From CAWKCE01 sp032127035 (GTDB lineage Bacteria; Actinomycetota; Actinomycetes; JAHEKZ01), in contig CAWKCE010000003.1 of NCBI GenBank assembly GCA_963848085.1, forward strand, positions 62,001 through 126,000: a stretch of 64,000 nt of DNA. Reading direction: 5' to 3'. Both the position numbers and the translations under genes were made by a program. The first letter of the stretch is position 1, and the number at the start of each line of letters is the position of its first letter. The notes under the pieces are model-generated. The model was not told where the DNA came from. It ran no database searches and was given only the letters and a program-made list of their open reading frames with translations. Of the stretch, positions 50,221-58,895 are shown piece by piece.

Positions 50221-51322
50221 GGCGCTCGACGTCGGCAGGGTCGATCGCCGGGAACATCGCCACCCGGAGCTGATTGCGTCCCAGCTTGCGGTACGGCTCG
50301 GTGTCGACGATCCCGTTGGCGCGGAGCACCTTCGCGAGCGTGGCGGCATCGACGTCATCGGTGAAGTCGATGGTTCCGATGACGTTCGAACGCTTCGCGG
50401 CGTCGACGACGTAGGGCGAGGCATAGGGCGCGGCCTCGGCCCAGCCGTACAGCGTCGCCGCCGACTCTGCGCTGCGGCCGGTCGACCAGCGCAGCCCACC
50501 GTGCGCGTTGAACCAGTCGATCTGCTCGCCCATCATGAACAGCGTGGCCAGGGCAGGCGTGTTGTACGTCTGTTCCTTCAGCGAGTTGTCGATCGCGGTC
50601 TGGAGGTCGAGGAACGCCGGGATGTAGCGTCCACTCGCCTTGATCTCCGCGGCCCGCTCCAGCGCCCGCGGCGACATGAGGGCGAACCAGATCCCGCCGT
50701 CGCTGCCGAAGCTCTTCTGAGGTGCGAAGTAGTACACGTCGAACGCGGCCGGGTCCACCCACAGCCCGCCCGCGGCCGAGGTGGCGTCCCACACCATCAG
50801 CGCATCGTCGTCGGCGCCGCTCACGCGGGTGACGTCAATGGCGACTCCGGTGGACGTCTCGTTGTGAGGTGCGGCGTAGACGTCCACGCCTGGTTCTGCC
50901 GACCAGTCAGGCGCGCTGCCCGGGTCGGACGTCAGGACCGCCGGGTCGGACAGCCAGGGGGCGGTCTGGGTGGCCTTCACGAACTTGGAGCCGAACTCCC
51001 CGAACGACAGGTGGAGGCTTCGGGTGCGCACCAAGCCGTACGCGGCCACCTCCCAGAACGCGGTGGCCCCGCCGTTGCCGAGCACGACCTCGTACCCGTC
51101 GGGTAGCGAGAACAGGTCGCGCAGGCCCGAGCGCACCCGCGCCACCTCGCGCTTGACCGGAGCCTGGCGGTGGGAGGTTCCCAGGAAGTCGTTCCAGCGC
51201 GTGGTGAGCGCCTCGACCTGTGCCTGGCGCACCTTGCTCGGTCCGGCGCCGAAGCGGCCGTCGGTCGGCCGGAGGGTGTCTGGGATGGTGATCGAGGCGG
51301 CGTCGCTCGGAGTCTGTGCCAT
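50180..51322 (-). CDS. serC: Phosphoserine aminotransferase
   Basis: A 380-residue class V aminotransferase of the actinobacterial SerC type: RFGAGPSKVRQAQVEAL, GTSHRQAPVKREVARVRSGLRDLF, VLGNGGATAFWEVAAYGL, and the PLP lysine in YFAPQKSFGSDGGIWFA. It makes O-phosphoserine from 3-phosphohydroxypyruvate and glutamate for serine and pyridoxal phosphate synthesis. TAGGCT (51329-51334) lies 6 nt before the ATG. pdxH is nearby, fitting a vitamin B6 link. Confidence 0.94.
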   Translation of the reverse strand: MAQTPSDAASITIPDTLRPTDGRFGAGPSKVRQAQVEALTTRWNDFLGTSHRQAPVKREVARVRSGLRDLFSLPDGYEVVLGNGGATAFWEVAAYGLVRTRSLHLSFGEFGSKFVKATQTAPWLSDPAVLTSDPGSAPDWSAEPGVDVYAAPHNETSTGVAIDVTRVSGADDDALMVWDATSAAGGLWVDPAAFDVYYFAPQKSFGSDGGIWFALMSPRALERAAEIKASGRYIPAFLDLQTAIDNSLKEQTYNTPALATLFMMGEQIDWFNAHGGLRWSTGRSAESAATLYGWAEAAPYASPYVVDAAKRSNVIGTIDFTDDVDAATLAKVLRANGIVDTEPYRKLGRNQLRVAMFPAIDPADVERLTQAIHYVVEQLS

Positions 51323-51360
51323 GACGCCAGCCTAGGGCTCTCGACCAATCGCGGGGGCGG

Positions 51361-52482
51361 TCAGATGGCGTACGAGGGCTTGACCTCGCGGTCCCATCCC
51401 TCGACGTCCTCCGGCTTGCGGACGCCCGGTCCGACATACCGGGCCGACGGCCGGATGAGGCGCCCGGTCCCCTTCTGCTCGAGGACGTGGGCGCTCCAGC
51501 CCGCAGTGCGGGCGCAGGTGAACAGCGGCGTGAACATGTGTGGCGGCACCTGGGCGAAGTCGAGGACCACCGCCGACCAGAACTCCACGTTGGTCGCGAG
51601 CACGCGGTCCGGCTTCCGCTCGGCCAGGAGCCGCAGGGCCGCACGTTCCAGCTCCTCAGCCACCTCGTAGCGGGGAGCGCCGAGGTCGCGGGCGGTGCGG
51701 CGCAGGACGCGGGCCCGGGGGTCCTCGGCGCGGTAGACGCGGTGGCCGAAGCCCATGAGCCGCTCGTTTCGGTCCAGCACCCCGCGCACGTAGCCCTCAG
51801 CGTCGCCGGAACGCTCGACGGCCTCCAGCATGTGGAGAACGCGGGAGGGTGCGCCGCCGTGCAGTGGCCCGGAGATGGCGCCGACGGCCGACGACAGCGC
51901 AGCGGCGACGTCGGCTCCGGTGCTGGCGACCACGCGGGCGGTGAAGGTTGAGGCATTCATGCCGTGCTCGGCAGCGGAGACGAAGTACGCGTCGACCGCC
52001 TTGACGTGCGCCGGGTCCGGCTCGCCGCGCCACCGGATCATCATGCGCTCGACAATGCTGGACGCGCGGTCGATCTCGCTCTGCGGAACCATCGGGAGCC
52101 CGATGCCGCGCGCAGACTGGGCGACGTAGGAGAGGGCCATGACCGATGCGCGAGCCAGGTCGTCGCGTGCCTGCTGGTCATCGATGTCGAGGAGCGGCCG
52201 GAGTCCCCACGACGGGGAGAGCATCGCCAATGCGCTCTGCACGTCGACGCGGACGTCCCCGGAGTGCACCGGCAGCGGGAACGGCTCGGCCGGCGGCAGC
52301 CCGGGGTTGAACTCGTTGTCGACCAGCAGCCCCCACACGTTGCCGAAGGACACCCGGCCGACCAGGTCCTCGATGTCGACGCCCCGGTAGCGGAGAGCGC
52401 CGCCTTCGCGATCGGGCTCGGCGATGGTCGTCTCGAACGCGATGACACCCTCGAGTCCGGGCTTGAAGTCCGGGTCGGTCAT
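51361..52482 (-). CDS. citA: Citrate synthase (CitA/GltA2-like)
   Basis: A 373-residue citrate synthase with the catalytic histidines and aspartate in EHGMNASTFTARVVASTGAD, GPLHGGAPSRVLHMLE and GFGHRVYRAEDPRA, and the C-terminal PPHMFTPLFTCARTAGWSAHVLEQKG. It condenses acetyl-CoA and oxaloacetate. Length and motifs fit the shorter type II 'citrate synthase 2' of actinobacteria; 2-methylcitrate synthase is an alternative. The ATG at 52482 follows GAGGAGT. Confidence 0.9.
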   Translation of the reverse strand: MTDPDFKPGLEGVIAFETTIAEPDREGGALRYRGVDIEDLVGRVSFGNVWGLLVDNEFNPGLPPAEPFPLPVHSGDVRVDVQSALAMLSPSWGLRPLLDIDDQQARDDLARASVMALSYVAQSARGIGLPMVPQSEIDRASSIVERMMIRWRGEPDPAHVKAVDAYFVSAAEHGMNASTFTARVVASTGADVAAALSSAVGAISGPLHGGAPSRVLHMLEAVERSGDAEGYVRGVLDRNERLMGFGHRVYRAEDPRARVLRRTARDLGAPRYEVAEELERAALRLLAERKPDRVLATNVEFWSAVVLDFAQVPPHMFTPLFTCARTAGWSAHVLEQKGTGRLIRPSARYVGPGVRKPEDVEGWDREVKPSYAI

Positions 52483-52586
52483 GGCACTCCTCATGGGCTG
52501 TGCTGGGCTGAGCTGGGTCTGGGGTCGGGATCGCCGCCGGGACCATTCAACCTGACGGGTGAACCGACGGGTAACCGGCCACCGGA

Positions 52587-53252
52587 ATGCCCCACAATGG
52601 CCCGGTGGATCCTGCTGCTCTCGCCGCGCTGAGGCGTTCTTACGAGCTGGCCGGTCTGGACGAGTCCGATGTGACGTCCGACCCGCTGGCCCAGTTCGAG
52701 CGCTGGCTGGCCGACGCCGTGGCGGCCGAGCTCGAGGAGCCGAACGCCATGGTGCTCGCCAGCGCGGACCTGGCTGGTCGGCCGAGCTCCCGCTACGTGC
52801 TGCTGAAGGCGGTCGACGCCTCCGGTTTCACCTTCTTCACCAACTTCACCTCGCGCAAGGGCCGCGAGCTGCAGGACAACCCGCAGGCGTCGCTGTGCTT
52901 CCCCTGGGCGGACCTGCAGCGGCAGGTCGTGGTCGTCGGAGATGTCGAGCAGGTCGACCCAGAGGCGAGCGCGGCGTACTTCCATGACCGCCCCCACGGC
53001 CACCAGCTGGGGGCATGGGCGTCGCGGCAGAGCCAGGTGGTGGCGTCACGGGAGGTTTTCGAGCACCGGTACGCCGAGCTCGCGGTCCAGTACCCGGAGG
53101 GAACGGTGGTCCCGGCGCCGGACTTCTGGGGCGGATTCCGAGTGGTCCCCACCGAGATCGAGTTCTGGCAGGGGCGTGGCAACCGGCTGCACGACCGCAT
53201 CCGGTACCTCCGGGTCGACGGCCGCTGGTGGGTGGATCGGCTGTCACCGTGA
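52587..53252 (+). CDS. pdxH: Pyridoxamine 5'-phosphate oxidase
   Basis: A 221-residue FMN-dependent oxidase with NAMVLASADLAGRPSSRYVLLKAVDASGFTFFTNFTSRKGRELQDNP, RQVVVVGDVEQV, HGHQLGAWASRQSQVV and the end WQGRGNRLHDRIRYLRVDGRWWVDRLSP, all typical of PdxH. It oxidises pyridoxamine or pyridoxine phosphate to pyridoxal phosphate. The stop overlaps a sulfotransferase gene by 4 nt. GTG 52605 is a possible later start. Confidence 0.93.
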   Translation: MPHNGPVDPAALAALRRSYELAGLDESDVTSDPLAQFERWLADAVAAELEEPNAMVLASADLAGRPSSRYVLLKAVDASGFTFFTNFTSRKGRELQDNPQASLCFPWADLQRQVVVVGDVEQVDPEASAAYFHDRPHGHQLGAWASRQSQVVASREVFEHRYAELAVQYPEGTVVPAPDFWGGFRVVPTEIEFWQGRGNRLHDRIRYLRVDGRWWVDRLSP

Positions 53253-54226
53253 CGTCGCCCCTTCGCGAACGCCTGCGGCACGGGGCGCTCGAGGAGTACC
53301 GCAGGTGGTCGGTGCGCGACAGCGGAGGCGGGCCGGCGGACGCCATCCTGGTTGCCGGCTCGCAGCGCGGCGGCACCCGACTCGTCCAACGTGTCATCAC
53401 CCACGGCGCCACGATCCGACTGATGTCGGAGCCGTTCCGGCCCGACCTGGTGCCGGACGTCCGGGGAGTGCCGGAGTGGGTCTACCTGCGGCCGAACGAC
53501 CAGCGGTTCGCCGGGCTCATCGCCGCCGTCATGTCCGGCCATCCGCGACACAACCGCTGGGTCAACCGGGAGAACACGGTGCGAGTGGCGCGGCGTCGAC
53601 TCGTGCGGGCTGTGCGCGCGCACGGCTGGCTCGGATGGTTCTCCCAGGAGTTCCCGGGCACGCCCGTCGTGGCGGTCGTCCGGCACCCGGTGACCGCCGC
53701 CGCCAGCCAGCGCCGTCACGGCGGGTCTGACCACCTCGACAGTCTCCTGCGCCAGCCCGAGCTCGTGTACGACCATCTCGAGCCGCAGCTCGCGCTCCTG
53801 GAGGAACTGCACACGCCATGGGAGCGGCTGGTCGGCACCTGGTGCGCGCAGACGCACGTCCTGCTGCGCACGATGGACGAGACCCGCGGCACCCTGGTGC
53901 TGCTCGAAGATCTGGTGCGGGACCCCGGCGCGCAGTCCAGTCGGCTGCTGGAGGCGACCTCGGTCACGCCGGACCCGGACCTGCTGGCCGCTACCCTGGC
54001 GCCGCGCCGCCAGGCCGATGAGGGGACGATTGACCTGCGGTCGGGCGCGGACCGGCTGTCCTCCGCACTGGACGCGGTGCCGTCGGAGGAGCGCCGCCAG
54101 GCGATGCGGATCGTCGAGGCGTTCGGTCTGGACGTCGTCTACGGGGACACCGCCCTGCCCGACTCGGCGGCCGCGCACCGACTGTGGGCCACCCCGGCGG
54201 TGGATGGCCGCGGAACCCCGGAGTAG
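53249..54226 (+). CDS. Sulfotransferase family protein
   Basis: A 325-residue PAPS-type sulfotransferase fold. The 5'-phosphosulfate loop is VAGSQRGGTRLVQRVITH, the acidic region is MSEPFRPDL, and the 3'-phosphate motif is TPVVAVVRHPVTAAASQRRH. It would sulfate a carbohydrate, lipid or peptide in the cytoplasm; the acceptor is unknown. The GTG overlaps the pdxH stop, so translation is coupled though no metabolic link is obvious. Confidence 0.82.
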   Translation: MTSPLRERLRHGALEEYRRWSVRDSGGGPADAILVAGSQRGGTRLVQRVITHGATIRLMSEPFRPDLVPDVRGVPEWVYLRPNDQRFAGLIAAVMSGHPRHNRWVNRENTVRVARRRLVRAVRAHGWLGWFSQEFPGTPVVAVVRHPVTAAASQRRHGGSDHLDSLLRQPELVYDHLEPQLALLEELHTPWERLVGTWCAQTHVLLRTMDETRGTLVLLEDLVRDPGAQSSRLLEATSVTPDPDLLAATLAPRRQADEGTIDLRSGADRLSSALDAVPSEERRQAMRIVEAFGLDVVYGDTALPDSAAAHRLWATPAVDGRGTPE

Positions 54227-54230
54227 GGCG

Positions 54231-54758
54231 ATGCGTCGGACCCCCATGACCCGCCGACGCCCGGAACGTGCCCGACTCGAACACGGTGTCCTCCTGGTCG
54301 CAGCGGCGACGCTCCTCACGGCCTGCGGCCAGGCCGCGACTCCGGGAGTGACGCCGCTCGCCACAGGCAGCGCTTCGTCGCCGACCGAGCTGATCCCCGG
54401 GCTGAACAAGACCGACGCGGCCGCGTTCGACCAGTGGCAGTCCGCAGGACCGACCGACTACCGCTTCAGCGTCGACGTCCAGTGCTTCTGCCCGGGAGCG
54501 GAGCTGGTTGCGGTGACGGTCCGGGAAGGCGAGGTCATCGGGGTGGACCCCGAGCCGCCCGAGTTCTGGTCCGTGGCGGTGGTTCCGATTCCGGACCTGT
54601 TCCGGCTGGTCGGAGAACTGCGTGGCACTGCAGACGTCGTGGACGTCACCTATGACGGGGATCTGGGCTACCCGACTGTCATCTCCGTTGACCGCATCAC
54701 CCAGGCGATCGACGACGAGGTGCGCTACGTGGTCACCGACTTCTCGCCACTGGGCTGA
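54231..54758 (+). CDS. Lipoprotein, DUF6174 family
   Basis: A 175-residue lipoprotein with signal LLVAAATLLTACGQ (lipobox Cys about 32) and a mature domain TDAAAFDQWQSAGPTDYRFSVDVQCFCPGAELVAVTVREGEVIGV. The W...DYRFS...C.C pattern matches DUF6174, predicted extracellular proteins of unknown role. It starts 4 nt after the sulfotransferase. Two structured regions follow. Confidence 0.82.
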   Translation: MRRTPMTRRRPERARLEHGVLLVAAATLLTACGQAATPGVTPLATGSASSPTELIPGLNKTDAAAFDQWQSAGPTDYRFSVDVQCFCPGAELVAVTVREGEVIGVDPEPPEFWSVAVVPIPDLFRLVGELRGTADVVDVTYDGDLGYPTVISVDRITQAIDDEVRYVVTDFSPLG

Positions 54759-54772
54759 GACCGGGCAGGGAC

Positions 54773-54840
54773 GACCCGCGGGCCCGGCGCCCCCAGGAGG
54801 GGAGCCGGTGAACCGGGGGACGTCCCGGTGCCCGCGGGTC
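54773..54840 (+). terminator. Long branched hairpin downstream of DUF6174 gene
   Basis: GACCCGCGGGC (54773-54783) pairs exactly with GCCCGCGGGTC (54830-54840), with GC-rich inner stems between. It may be a terminator or a structured RNA; no known RNA family is recognised. Confidence 0.55.
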
Positions 54841-54872
54841 TGGTGACTGTCTGAGACTCGCCGGCCGCCCTG

Positions 54873-54897
54873 CGGCTGCCGGTTCGACCGTCAGCCG
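54873..54897 (+). terminator. Second hairpin with TTCGA loop
   Basis: CGGCTGCCGG and CCGTCAGCCG pair with one mismatch around TTCGA. It may be a terminator ahead of the MFS gene. A tRNA T-arm was considered and rejected. Confidence 0.5.
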
Positions 54898-55021
54898 GCG
54901 GCTAGCGGACAGCCACCTCACGTGTCCAAGAGTTCTTCACAGTGTGGACCACCTCCTCTCCCGTGTACCCGCGACCGTACGACGCAGGCTGACCGATTGC
55001 CAGCACTTTCGACACGGCAGG

Positions 55022-56266
55022 ATGACCGGCGTGCAGCGCCGCCTGATGGTCGACGTGACGCCATTGCGGGTGAGCGCTCCCTACCGCCGGCTGTGGCTGG
55101 GCACGACGGTGGCACAGATCGGCCAGCAGATGACGGCGGTGGCCGTGGCGCTGCAGGTCTATGGGCTGACCGGTTCGAGCTTCGCGGTGGGCATGGTGGG
55201 TGCCGCCGCGCTCGGACCGCTGGTGCTGTTCGGCCTCTACGGCGGCGCCATCGCCGACAGCCACGACCGCCGGCTGGTGGCGCTCGGCGCGTCGGCTGGG
55301 CTGTGGGTCTGCTCGCTCCTCCTGCTGATGCAGTCGTGGGCCGGTTGGGGGCAGCTGTGGGTGTTGTACGCCGTCGTCGCCGTCCAGTCCGGCTTCTTCG
55401 CCGTCAACAACCCGGCGCGCGCGGCGATCCTGCCGAGGCTGCTCGGACGTGACCTGCTGCCGTCGGCGAACGCGCTCAGCACGGTGTCGTGGAACCTCGG
55501 GTTCACCGCCGGTCCGCTGCTGGGCGGTGCGGTCGTCGCCGCGTTCGACCTGACCGCCGCCTACGCGGTCGACGCGGTGACGTTCGCGGCCGCGTTGTAT
55601 GCGGTCGCGCGCCTGCCGTCGATCCCCCCCGAAGGTGAGGTCCGTCGCGTCGGGCTGCGGGCGGTGGCGGAGGGGCTGAGGTTCCTGCGGTCACGGCGCA
55701 ACTTGCTCATGACGTTCATGGTGGATCTGGCGGCCATGGTCCTGGCGCAGCCGCGCGCGCTGTTCCCGGCCCTGGCAGTCACCGTCTACGGCGGCGGCCC
55801 CCGCACGGTTGGACTGCTCGCCGCCGCCCCCGCTGTGGGCGCGCTGGGCGCGGCGGCGTTCAGCGGCTGGCTGAGCCAGGTCCGGTGGCAGGGCCGGACG
55901 GTGCTGGTGATGGTCATCGGGTACGGCATCAGCATCGCCGCGTTCGGGCTGACCGGTGCGCTTGGCGTCGCGCTGGTGTTCCTGGCGCTGTCGGGCGGCT
56001 TCGACATGGTGAGCGCGGTGTTCCGCAGCACGATCCTCCAGGTCGCGACGCCCGACGAGCTGCGGGGCCGGCTGCAGGGGGTGTTCATCGTGGTCGTGGC
56101 GGGCGGACCGCGCCTCGGAGACGCCCTGGCCGGCTCCATGGCGACGGCGTTCGGAGAGACCTTCGCCATCGTCGCCGGCGGGACCGCGTGCGTTCTGGTG
56201 GTGAGCGCGCTGGCCGCCCGGTTCACCTCGTTTGCACGCTACGACGCGCGCGATCCGGTGGCGTGA
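55022..56266 (+). CDS. MFS exporter, EntS-like
   Basis: A 414-residue 12-helix major facilitator protein similar to EntS/MFS_3 exporters: VSAPYRRLWLGTTVAQIGQQMTAVAVALQVY, GGAIADSHDRRLVAL, FFAVNNPARAAILPRLLGRDLLPSANALSTVSWNLGFTAGPLLGG. It would export a siderophore or drug-like compound. The ATG at 55022 was chosen over an in-frame ATG at 54944 because the family begins near the first helix. No regulator is adjacent. Confidence 0.87.
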   Translation: MTGVQRRLMVDVTPLRVSAPYRRLWLGTTVAQIGQQMTAVAVALQVYGLTGSSFAVGMVGAAALGPLVLFGLYGGAIADSHDRRLVALGASAGLWVCSLLLLMQSWAGWGQLWVLYAVVAVQSGFFAVNNPARAAILPRLLGRDLLPSANALSTVSWNLGFTAGPLLGGAVVAAFDLTAAYAVDAVTFAAALYAVARLPSIPPEGEVRRVGLRAVAEGLRFLRSRRNLLMTFMVDLAAMVLAQPRALFPALAVTVYGGGPRTVGLLAAAPAVGALGAAAFSGWLSQVRWQGRTVLVMVIGYGISIAAFGLTGALGVALVFLALSGGFDMVSAVFRSTILQVATPDELRGRLQGVFIVVVAGGPRLGDALAGSMATAFGETFAIVAGGTACVLVVSALAARFTSFARYDARDPVA

Positions 56267-56269
56267 GAG

Positions 56270-56929
56270 CTAGGCGCCGGGCGTGGAGAACCGGGGCGGG
56301 TCCGTCCGGTGCCCGCGCACGTTCGTGCGGTGCTGGTAGACGGCGAGGGCGCCGACGATGACCAGGAAGGCGACGACACCCAGCCCGACCGCCGCCCGCG
56401 GCGGAACCCCCAGATAGTCGGACGCAAGGCTGGTGAGGGTGCCCGCGACGACGCCGTTGATGACGGCCACGACCCCACCGGTGTTGAGCGCACCCTGGAG
56501 CCGGCCACGGCCCCCAGGGAGGTAGCCGTACGACACCGCGACGCCGGGTGGGTCGTCGAACCGGCTGGTCGTGAAGTACGGGGCCAGGTCAGGGGCGATC
56601 TCCAGGTAGGCATGACGCAGCCGGTTCATCGCCCTCACCCATCGGCGGTCCTCGATGTTCGAGTGAGCGATGCGCACGAAGGTGGAGACGCCGATGAACA
56701 GGTCGATCGGAAGGAGCAGGAGCGCGGCGGCGGTGAACTCGTCGCCGAACTTGGTGGCCTGCGCGACGAGCGCGAGAGCGACCACGCTGCCGGAGACCAC
56801 GGTGAGGAACATCGCCCCACGGCTGAACGCCTCGTTCCACAGCTGCGACCGCGACGCCACCAGCGACCAGTGCTCGGCGCCCAGGATCGTGAGCCGCTGC
56901 TGCACCTGGGCCGGGTCCTCCAGGTCCAC
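56270..56929 (-). CDS. Hypothetical membrane protein
   Basis: A 219-residue protein with a soluble helical N-terminus (VQQRLTILGAEHWSLVASRSQLWNEAF), two membrane helices (about 38-60, 65-87), a cytoplasmic loop and two more helices (about 148-170, 178-200). I recognise no family. GTG start with GGGAGG 4 nt upstream. It converges on the MFS gene with 3 nt between stops. Confidence 0.72.
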   Translation of the reverse strand: MDLEDPAQVQQRLTILGAEHWSLVASRSQLWNEAFSRGAMFLTVVSGSVVALALVAQATKFGDEFTAAALLLLPIDLFIGVSTFVRIAHSNIEDRRWVRAMNRLRHAYLEIAPDLAPYFTTSRFDDPPGVAVSYGYLPGGRGRLQGALNTGGVVAVINGVVAGTLTSLASDYLGVPPRAAVGLGVVAFLVIVGALAVYQHRTNVRGHRTDPPRFSTPGA

Positions 56930-56985
56930 GGTGCCTCCCGGTCTGCGTGCCGGTCGAGATCGGGCCCGACATCTACCCTGCGGTC

Positions 56986-57729
56986 ATGGACGCTCGCCTG
57001 GACCTGAGGCGGTACCTCGAGCTGCTCGAGTCCGACACCGAGCGTATCGCCGAGGTGTGCGAGACCAGTGACCTGACAGCGCCGGTGGCGTCGTGTCCGG
57101 GCTGGACGTTGGCCGCCCTCGCGGAGCACGTGGGGGAGGTCCATCGGTTCTGGCACTGGATCGTCCGCGAGGGTGTCCAGCGGGTGCGGCGGGACACCGA
57201 CGTCCCTCGTTCGCCGCCGCCTGCCGGCCCGGCCATCGGGCAGTGGCTCCGGGACGGCCTTGGGTCGTTCATCCCGCTGCTACGCGACGGCGACCCTGGG
57301 ACGCCGCTGTGGTCGTGGACGTCCCAGCGCGACCTGGCGTTCATCCAGCGGCGAGTGCCGCAGGAGACCGCAGTGCACCGGTGGGATGCCGAGTCCGTGG
57401 CCGGCTCGCCCGGGCCGATCGCGTCCGACCTGGCCACCGACGGGATCGAGGAGTTCTTCCTCCTGGCCACAGGGGGCGACCCGACCGAGGGCAGGGAGCG
57501 GGTGCGGCTGCGTGCCACCGACGTCGGCCTGGCGTGGGTGGCCGACATCGTCGACGGGCGACAGGTGCTCTCCGGCTCCGTTGGGGACGAGGCCGCGGAG
57601 GCCGAGCTCGTCGGAAGTGCGTCCGACCTGCTCCTCGTCCTGTGGCGCCGGAAGCGTCCGGCGGAGGTCGACATCCACGGTGATCCGAACTCGGTCGGCC
57701 AATTCCTTGACCGGGCGGACCTCACGTGA
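56986..57729 (+). CDS. Mycothiol-dependent maleylpyruvate isomerase-family (DinB-like) protein
   Basis: A 247-residue protein with the DinB-like metal histidines in LAALAEHVGEVHRFWHW and ETAVHRWDAESVAG, and the N-terminal SDLTAPVASCPGWTLAAL found in mycothiol-dependent enzymes. Members isomerise maleylpyruvate or transfer mycothiol; the substrate is unknown. TACCCT (56974-56979) lies 6 nt before the ATG, ruling against the longer frame from 56947. The family supports an actinobacterial host. Confidence 0.85.
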   Translation: MDARLDLRRYLELLESDTERIAEVCETSDLTAPVASCPGWTLAALAEHVGEVHRFWHWIVREGVQRVRRDTDVPRSPPPAGPAIGQWLRDGLGSFIPLLRDGDPGTPLWSWTSQRDLAFIQRRVPQETAVHRWDAESVAGSPGPIASDLATDGIEEFFLLATGGDPTEGRERVRLRATDVGLAWVADIVDGRQVLSGSVGDEAAEAELVGSASDLLLVLWRRKRPAEVDIHGDPNSVGQFLDRADLT

Positions 57730-57731
57730 CC

Positions 57732-57737
57732 TAGCCT
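57732..57737 (+). promoter_or_regulatory. -10 box (TAGCCT) of leaderless gene at 57745
   Basis: TAGCCT lies 7 nt before the GTG of the YbdK-family ligase. Confidence 0.55.
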
Positions 57738-57744
57738 CATACCT

Positions 57745-58887
57745 GTGCACATCCCCTTCAACCCATCGGACCGCTCGAGCCTGGGCGTCGAATGGGAACT
57801 CGAGCTGGTCGATCTCGACACGCGACAGCTGACCAGCGGTGCGACGTCGATCCTCGAGGAGATCACCCCCGTCCCGGGGGAGGAGCATCCGAAGGCCAAG
57901 CACGAGCTCCTCGAGTCGACGGTGGAGATCATCACCGGGATCTGCTCGACGGTCGCCGAGGCCCGCGAGGACCTGGCGGTCACCCTCAAGGAGGTGCAGA
58001 CCGCCGCCGCGAAGCGCAACCTCGGCGTGATGTGCTCCGGAACGCATCCGATCACCGACTGGGACACGCAGGAGATCAGCCCGAACCCGCGGTACACCGC
58101 ACTCGTCGAGCAGATGCAGTGGCTGGCCCGCCGCCTGCAGATCTTCGGCGTCCACGTGCATGTCGGCGTCCGCTCGCCCGCGAAGTCGCTCCCCATCAAC
58201 AACGCACTGATGGCCTACATCCCGCACTTCCTGGCGCTGTCCGCCTCGTCGCCGTACTGGATCGGCACCGACACCGGGCTGGCGTCGGCGCGCAGCAAGG
58301 TCTTCGAAGGTCTCCCGACAGCGGGGCTGCCGTACGCGCTGTCCGGATGGAACGACTTCGAGGACTACATGGAGACGCTGATCTCCACGCAGACCATCCA
58401 GTCCATCCGGGAGGTGTGGTGGGACATCCGACCGCACCCGAACTTCGGGACCGTCGAGCTGCGCATCTGCGACGGCATGCCCACCCTCGACGAGATCACC
58501 ATCGCCGCGGCGATGGCGCAGTCGCTGGTGGAGTCGCTGGACCGGCAGCTCGACCGCGGGTACACGCTCCCGGTGCCCAAGATGTGGATCGTCCGCGAGA
58601 ACAAGTGGCGGGCGGCGCGCTACGGGCTCGACGCCGAGATCATCGTCGACGACCGTGGCAACCAGGTGATGCCGGTCAAGGAGGCGATCCTCGAGCTCGC
58701 CGACGACCTCACGCCGATCGCGCGCAAGCTGGGGTGTGAGGACGAGCTGGCCAAGGTGGAGCACCTGCTGAAGGTCGGCGGCAGCTATCAGCGTCAGCGA
58801 GCCGTCGCAGCCGAGTCGGGTGGAGACCTCACGGCCGTGGTCGACAGTCTCCTGCGCGAGATGAACGAAGGCCTCCCGCAGGCCTAG
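57745..58887 (+). CDS. Carboxylate-amine ligase, YbdK/glutamate-cysteine ligase 2 family
   Basis: A 380-residue GCS2-fold ligase: SSLGVEWELELVD, KHELLESTVEIITGICSTV, GVMCSGTHPITDW, FGVHVHVGV and VRENKWRAARYGLDAEIIVDD. Family members join glutamate or another carboxylate to cysteine or an amine with ATP; E. coli YbdK has weak gamma-glutamylcysteine ligase activity. Actinobacteria make mycothiol, so a role in another peptide, such as an ergothioneine-type or ubiquitin-like ligation pathway, is possible. GTG start, leaderless. Confidence 0.88.
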   Translation: MHIPFNPSDRSSLGVEWELELVDLDTRQLTSGATSILEEITPVPGEEHPKAKHELLESTVEIITGICSTVAEAREDLAVTLKEVQTAAAKRNLGVMCSGTHPITDWDTQEISPNPRYTALVEQMQWLARRLQIFGVHVHVGVRSPAKSLPINNALMAYIPHFLALSASSPYWIGTDTGLASARSKVFEGLPTAGLPYALSGWNDFEDYMETLISTQTIQSIREVWWDIRPHPNFGTVELRICDGMPTLDEITIAAAMAQSLVESLDRQLDRGYTLPVPKMWIVRENKWRAARYGLDAEIIVDDRGNQVMPVKEAILELADDLTPIARKLGCEDELAKVEHLLKVGGSYQRQRAVAAESGGDLTAVVDSLLREMNEGLPQA

Positions 58888-58895
58888 GGGCACCG

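Noticed and set aside
54871..54900. tRNA T-arm-like GGTTCGACC
   Set aside because: No matching acceptor stem, D-arm or anticodon arm in the flanking sequence; it is a simple hairpin.
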